Shown here: positions 59,978-64,000 of the stretch, in pieces
Layout of the letters: every line of letters starts with the position of its first letter
How positions within the stretch are numbered: position 1 is the first letter of the stretch
DNA from: Terriglobia bacterium
GTDB lineage: Bacteria > Acidobacteriota > Terriglobia > UBA7540
Length of the DNA stretch: 64,000 nt
Direction of reading: 5' to 3'
Assembly: GCA_035712365.1 (NCBI GenBank)
Contig: DASTAW010000040.1
Span: forward strand, 62,001 to 126,000
The notes under the pieces: model-generated
Told to the model about the DNA's origin: nothing
Databases searched by the model: none
What the model saw: only the letters and a program-made list of their open reading frames with translations
Program-made: the position numbers and the translations under genes

Positions 59978-60832
59978 TTAACCTCCCTGAATCGTGATCT
60001 GCTTGCTCGACAATGTCCACAGCGCGTGCCCAATGGCCACCAGCGCCGCAACCCAGAAAATCTGGATGCCCAGCGCCTTCAGGATTCCAACACCGCTGAT
60101 CTTTCCCAGGTAAATCAGAACTGGAATGTAGCTGATGTATTCGAATGGCATGTAAGCAAACATCGTCTGGAAGACATGTGGGAAAAAGGAAATGGGAATC
60201 AGCAAGCCGGAGAAAAGTTCCAGCAGAAAATACTTGGCCCGCAGCAATCCCAGAATGGATTTCAAGCGCACGGCGAAGGTTCCCACTGCAAAGTTGATGC
60301 CCGCCACCAGGAAAAAACTGAGGAACACGCTGATCAGGAAACCCATGAAGTTCCCAACACTCGCCGGCTTGCGCACCGGGAAGACAAGCAGCAGCACAAT
60401 GGCGGTCGGCACGGTCAGCATGGTCAGGCGGAAAGCCGACTCGCCGAGCGCCTGGGCAATATACATCCACTGCGTGTTGACCGGCTTGATCAGGTCCATG
60501 GCCAGCTTGCCTTCCAGCACCTGCCCGGCCATGTCCTGATCGATGTTGTTGTAATAAAACGAGCGGATGGTCCAGCCGACGGCGACGTAAGTCAGCAACT
60601 GGCCGAAGTCAAAGCCCTCAATGCTGACACTGTGAGAATAAATGGCCTTCCAGATGAAGTAATAAACAGACACGTAAATAAAATAGGTGACGATGCCGGT
60701 GTAGTAGCGCAGGCGGTAGGCCATGGTGTTTACGAAGCCCACGCGCAGGAATCCGCCATAGATGCGAGCCGTCGCCACCAGTGAAAACTCGCTCCGGGGT
60801 CGGGCCGGGAGCGCAAAATCGGTGGAGGCCAT
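59978..60832 (-). CDS. ABC-2 type permease (COG4587-like), exporter subunit
   Basis: 284 residues with about six membrane segments (for example YYTGIVTYFIYVSVYYFIWK and FLSFFLVAGINFAVGTFAV). IDQDMAGQVLEGKLAMDLIK and NTQWMYIAQALGESAF correspond to the conserved cytoplasmic loop of the family. Its ATG comes two bases after the ATPase gene stop, so the two are tightly coupled. Confidence 0.88.
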   Translation of the reverse strand: MASTDFALPARPRSEFSLVATARIYGGFLRVGFVNTMAYRLRYYTGIVTYFIYVSVYYFIWKAIYSHSVSIEGFDFGQLLTYVAVGWTIRSFYYNNIDQDMAGQVLEGKLAMDLIKPVNTQWMYIAQALGESAFRLTMLTVPTAIVLLLVFPVRKPASVGNFMGFLISVFLSFFLVAGINFAVGTFAVRLKSILGLLRAKYFLLELFSGLLIPISFFPHVFQTMFAYMPFEYISYIPVLIYLGKISGVGILKALGIQIFWVAALVAIGHALWTLSSKQITIQGG

Positions 60833-60834
60833 TG

Positions 60835-61836
60835 TCAGACCTCGCCCCGCAGGTAGATGCGCTTCACAATGTCCTCGATCGGTTCCTCTTCAACCAGGAT
60901 GTCCGTTACTTCCAGCGTGTTCACGATGCGGCGGATGATCTCCGCGTTCGAATATCGCTCGCGGTCAAAGCGCATCAGGTAGGTCAATTCATCAACGAGG
61001 TCGCAGAGAATTCCGTCAGTCGCAATCTTTTCCACAGCCGCCGACTGGGACCGGTCTTTCAGCAGAAATTTCACCTGGTTGTATTTGGCAAGCCGCCCTT
61101 TCATCTCACGCAGCGCCCCATCGAAGAGGATCTTCCCTTTGTCGATCACGATGATGCGGCTGCAAAGCTCCTCGATGTCTGAAAGATCGTGAGTGGTCAG
61201 CAGCACGGTCGTCCGCTCCGTGCGGTTCACTTCCTTCAGAAATTCGCGGATGCGGTCCTTGGCGACTACGTCCAAGCCGATGGTCGGCTCGTCCAGAAAA
61301 AGCACGGGAGGATTGTGCAGCAGCGAAGCGGCGATGTCGCATCGCATTCGCTGCCCCAGACTGAGCTTGCGGACCGGCGTGCTGAGATAGTCTTTGAGAT
61401 TCAGGATCTCGCAGAATACGCCCAGCCGCCGCTTGTACTCAGCGTCAGGAACTTCGTAGATTTCCTTCAACAGCTTGAACGATTCCACCACCGCGATGTC
61501 CCACCAGAGCTGCGTCCGCTGGCCAAACACCACGCCGATGTGCTTGGTGTAACGGCGGCGGTCGCGCCAGGGGACAAAACCGTTGGCCACGATCCTGCCG
61601 CTGGTCGGGACCAGGATGCCCGTCAGCATTTTCACCGTGGTCGATTTCCCGGCTCCGTTGGCGCCGATGTAACCCACAATCTCGCCCGGCGCGATGGTAA
61701 AATTCACGCGATCTACGGCGGAGACAGTGATTCGGTCGCGCACAAAAAGGTTCTGAAGGGCGCCCCACACGCCTTCACGGCGCTGGAAGGAACGGAACTC
61801 CTTCGTCAGGTCCTGCACTTCGATGATGGGTTGCAT
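60835..61836 (-). CDS. ABC exporter ATP-binding subunit (COG4586-like)
   Basis: 333 residues. Walker A GYIGANGAGKSTTVKML, Q-loop VFGQRTQLWWDIAV (the WWD is typical of COG4586), ABC signature LSLGQRMRCDIAASLL, Walker B PVLFLDEPTIGLD, H-loop LLTTHDLSDIEEL. The C-terminal ~100 residues extend past the core fold. With the two permeases it forms an ABC-2 exporter whose cargo is unknown (drugs, lipids or polysaccharide are usual guesses). Confidence 0.93.
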   Translation of the reverse strand: MQPIIEVQDLTKEFRSFQRREGVWGALQNLFVRDRITVSAVDRVNFTIAPGEIVGYIGANGAGKSTTVKMLTGILVPTSGRIVANGFVPWRDRRRYTKHIGVVFGQRTQLWWDIAVVESFKLLKEIYEVPDAEYKRRLGVFCEILNLKDYLSTPVRKLSLGQRMRCDIAASLLHNPPVLFLDEPTIGLDVVAKDRIREFLKEVNRTERTTVLLTTHDLSDIEELCSRIIVIDKGKILFDGALREMKGRLAKYNQVKFLLKDRSQSAAVEKIATDGILCDLVDELTYLMRFDRERYSNAEIIRRIVNTLEVTDILVEEEPIEDIVKRIYLRGEV

Positions 61837-62031
61837 AGAAAGACAAAAACTTCGTGGGGCAGCAATTCCTCAGTGGTTCAAGCATATAATCTTAGCAACC
61901 GCACGGTTTCTGAACAAGCGTCGCAGAAGCTTGTTGCAGTCCGGGAGAGCGCCGCCAAGCGGGGATGCAGCGAACCAACTGCCCATAAGTTAGACGAGCA
62001 AGAGTTCATAACGATTCACCGAGGTCCTGTT

Positions 62032-62994
62032 TTGAGGCCAAAGAACGCGCTGGTCGGCGTTGATATCGGGGGAACGAAGACCGCAGTTCTCGTCTCGTTA
62101 AAAGCGCCGTCGGTCCTGGATCGGGTCGAATTTCCCACAAAGCCCGCAAGAGGACCAGGACCCGCGCTGCGGTTGATCGAGGCGGGAATCCGCGACCTGC
62201 TTGCAAAGCACCGGTTAAAGCCGGCTGCCATCGGCGTGAGTTGCGGCGGTCCGCTCGACCGCCTCCGGGGCATCATTCAAGCCCCGCCTAATCTCTCCAC
62301 GTGGGTGGATGTGCCTATCAAAGCGATGCTTGAAGATGAGTTTGGCGTCGCCTGCCGATTGGAGAATGACGCCAATGCTGGCGCGGTGGCGGAACACCGT
62401 TTTGGCGCCGGGCGCGGCTGCCGGAACATGGTTTTTCTGACCATGGGAACGGGACTGGGCGCAGGAATTATTATCGACGGCCGGCTCTACCGCGGCACCA
62501 ACGACTTCGCCGGCGAGATCGGGCACGTCCGCCTCTCGCGCTCCGGGCCGGTCGGTTATCACAAGGCCGGGTCCGTTGAAGGATGGGTGAGCGGCGGCGG
62601 CATGCCACAGAGAGCAGAAACGGCGGTCAAAGCCGCTCTGAAGCGAAGGCAATCCACCACCCTTGCTGAACTTTTGCAGAAAGGCAAGCCGATCACCGCT
62701 CGTGAGGTGGCGCTCGCCGCGCGCAAAGGAGATGTTGTCGCGGCGCGCGTTCTTCGCTCGACGGGCGAGCGGCTGGGTGCCGTGCTGGGGATCTTGGTGG
62801 ACATTCTCAACCCGGAGAAGATTGTCATCGGCGGACTGGCGATGCGCCTGGGCAATACTTTGCTGGGGCCGGCCCGCGAGGTGATGCAGCGTGAGGCCCT
62901 TCCGTACTCGTCTGCGGTTTGCCAAATTGTGCCGGCACAACTGGGTGAACGGATCGGCGATGTCGCCGCGCTGTGCGTTGCCATGGGGCTTTGA
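62032..62994 (+). CDS. ROK-family sugar kinase, without the zinc motif
   Basis: The start is taken as TTG at 62032 (MRPKNALVGVDIGGTKTAVL), with gagg 7 bases upstream; the longer open frame would overlap the divergent ABC gene. 320 residues. ATP site VGVDIGGTKTAV, the sugar region SCGGPLDRLRGII, LENDANAGAVAEHRFGAGRG, GTGLGAGIIIDGRLY, GEIGHVRLS. The usual ROK zinc motif CxCGxxGCxE is replaced by VGYHKAGSVEGW, though GHVRL keeps the His. It is probably a glucokinase-like or N-acetylhexosamine kinase, or a member of the zinc-less ROK branch with another substrate. It is divergent from the ABC exporter. Confidence 0.88.
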   Translation: MRPKNALVGVDIGGTKTAVLVSLKAPSVLDRVEFPTKPARGPGPALRLIEAGIRDLLAKHRLKPAAIGVSCGGPLDRLRGIIQAPPNLSTWVDVPIKAMLEDEFGVACRLENDANAGAVAEHRFGAGRGCRNMVFLTMGTGLGAGIIIDGRLYRGTNDFAGEIGHVRLSRSGPVGYHKAGSVEGWVSGGGMPQRAETAVKAALKRRQSTTLAELLQKGKPITAREVALAARKGDVVAARVLRSTGERLGAVLGILVDILNPEKIVIGGLAMRLGNTLLGPAREVMQREALPYSSAVCQIVPAQLGERIGDVAALCVAMGL

Positions 62995-63293
62995 CGGATA
63001 GATGGAGGACCTGTCGCCCGGTGACTCCACCGCCAGATTGGTATCGAGGTCAATATCCGCCCGAAACACGGTACGGTCACCCCGGTGTCCGGCTCTCGAT
63101 GGATTCTGGAAAGGAGCCCGACCCGCAGCCGAAGCTGAGGTATAATTCTGGGCAGTCGCAATCATTGAAACAGGTCGCGTCGAGTTTCCCGGGCAAGCAG
63201 GACAATGGCAGACAATTAATTACCCGAATTGACGAAGGGTCCGGCCTCCTAACCGATTCACAGCTTATGATTGAGGCTCCAGGGAGTATGCAA

Positions 63294-64000
63294 ATGAAGA
63301 GATACCGAGCAGGTACTTTGTTGCTGGCGTCTGTGTTGCTTTTGGCGCAGGCGCTGGCTGCCGCGGAACTCCGCGTGCCGCACCTGAACTTCACCGACCA
63401 GCGCCTCGGGAACGGGTTGAGGGTAATTATCGCGCCCGATCACACGGCGCCCGTCTTCGCCATCTCCGTCACCTACAACGTGGGCTCGCACAGCGAACGA
63501 CCCGGCAGGACGGGGTTCGCGCACCTTTTCGAGCACATGATGTTCCAGGGCTCGAAAAACGTGGGCAAGGGCGAGCACATGATCCTGATTGAAAACAACG
63601 GCGGCGACATGAACGGGACCACCAACGAGGACCGCACCAACTATTTCGAGATGCTGCCGAAAAACCAGTTGGACCTCGCGCTCTTCCTTGAAAGCGACCG
63701 CATGCGCTCGCTGGCAGTGAACCTGGCCAACTTGAACAACCAGCGCAACGCAGTCCAGGAAGAGCGGCGGCTGGGCATTGACAACCAGCCCTACGGCAAA
63801 GCGTATTTGGAAATCGACAACCTGGCGTACGACAATTTTGCCTACAAGCACTCGGTTATTGGTTCCATGGCAGACCTGAACGCCGCCACCGTGTCGGACG
63901 TGCAGGATTTCTTCCGCATTTACTACGCGCCGAACAACGCCGTGCTCACCCTGGTGGGTGATCTTGATCCCGCCGAGGCCCTGGAAAGCGTCAAGAAATA
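63294..64000 (+). CDS. M16-family zinc peptidase (3' end cut off by window)
   Basis: The ATG at 63294 has agggag 7 bases upstream (an ATG two codons earlier is too close to it). The signal peptide RYRAGTLLLASVLLLAQALA ends at AAA. The inverted zinc motif is HLFEHMMFQGS (HxxEH), followed by the conserved NNGGDMNGTTNEDRTNYFE and the second Glu region AVQEERRLG. About 235 codons run to the window edge with no stop. M16 enzymes of this kind (PqqL/pitrilysin type) degrade peptides in the periplasm. A TATAAT at 63141-63146 might belong to its promoter. Confidence 0.93.
   Translation, partial: MKRYRAGTLLLASVLLLAQALAAAELRVPHLNFTDQRLGNGLRVIIAPDHTAPVFAISVTYNVGSHSERPGRTGFAHLFEHMMFQGSKNVGKGEHMILIENNGGDMNGTTNEDRTNYFEMLPKNQLDLALFLESDRMRSLAVNLANLNNQRNAVQEERRLGIDNQPYGKAYLEIDNLAYDNFAYKHSVIGSMADLNAATVSDVQDFFRIYYAPNNAVLTLVGDLDPAEALESVKK

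Noticed and set aside
61189-62031. Long 5' extension of the ROK kinase frame
   Set aside because: It overlaps the divergent ABC ATPase gene for 650 bases and shows no homology. Kinase similarity begins at the TTG at 62032.
63001-63140. Small ORF starting MEDLSPGDSTA downstream of the ROK kinase
   Set aside because: No family similarity, no conserved features, and an Arg-rich composition typical of chance frames in GC-rich DNA.

Overview
The window looks like a chromosomal segment of an Acidobacteriota bacterium (GC-rich). The phylum call is inference. It rests on Oar-like TonB-dependent receptors with N-terminal carboxypeptidase-regulatory domains, secreted proteins built from the same domain, ECF sigma factors paired with serine/threonine kinases that end in beta-propellers, and many short palindromic intergenic repeats. 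No marker gene was placed on a tree.

Layout. 1-9300: two TonB-dependent receptors (the first cut by the window edge), small secreted proteins, a mini-ORF ending in four cysteines upstream of the second receptor, tRNA-Cys(GCA) just behind that receptor, and an ECF sigma factor with a membrane partner carrying a SecD-like head domain. 9440-10840: an AT-richer island with DinD and a HARE-HTH protein. 11195-18660: TldD/PmbA protease pair, a lipoprotein, a metallophosphoesterase, secreted proteins and a methyltransferase. 18920-25540: gamma carbonic anhydrase-like protein, hisS, aspS, mutL, cmk. 25565-32949 (minus strand): the protein quality-control run tig-clpP-clpX-lon, then rho. 33427-37885: GH27 alpha-galactosidase, a fossil REP-associated transposase and a large carboxypeptidase-regulatory-domain protein. 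38560-47000: a duplicated signalling module of small secreted protein / ECF sigma / transmembrane Ser/Thr kinase, with two full kinases, a third kinase stub and a broken sigma copy. 47240-50225 (minus): a Mg2+ operon made of promoter, M-box riboswitch, intrinsic terminator, soluble MgtE-N/CBS protein and Nramp-like transporter. 50489-57672: a solitary HEPN-type protein (possible phage defence), ThuA-like and DJ-1/PfpI proteins, the def-fmt-rsmB operon and a YVTN propeller protein. 57758-64000: aroC, an ABC-2 exporter, a ROK kinase, and the start of an M16 peptidase.

The most notable points are: (1) the M-box-controlled pairing of a detached MgtE sensor module with an Nramp-family protein lacking the usual transition-metal ligands, which predicts a Mg2+ transport system; (2) palindromic intergenic-type repeats inserted in frame inside both kinase genes, one of them within the activation segment; (3) a polycysteine leader ORF and a tRNA-Cys gene bracketing one TonB receptor.

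Several genes appear to use TTG or GTG starts with good ribosome binding sites (clpX, rsmB, the ROK kinase and the metallophosphoesterase use TTG; tig and hisS use GTG). Short palindromes of several families occur between genes throughout.
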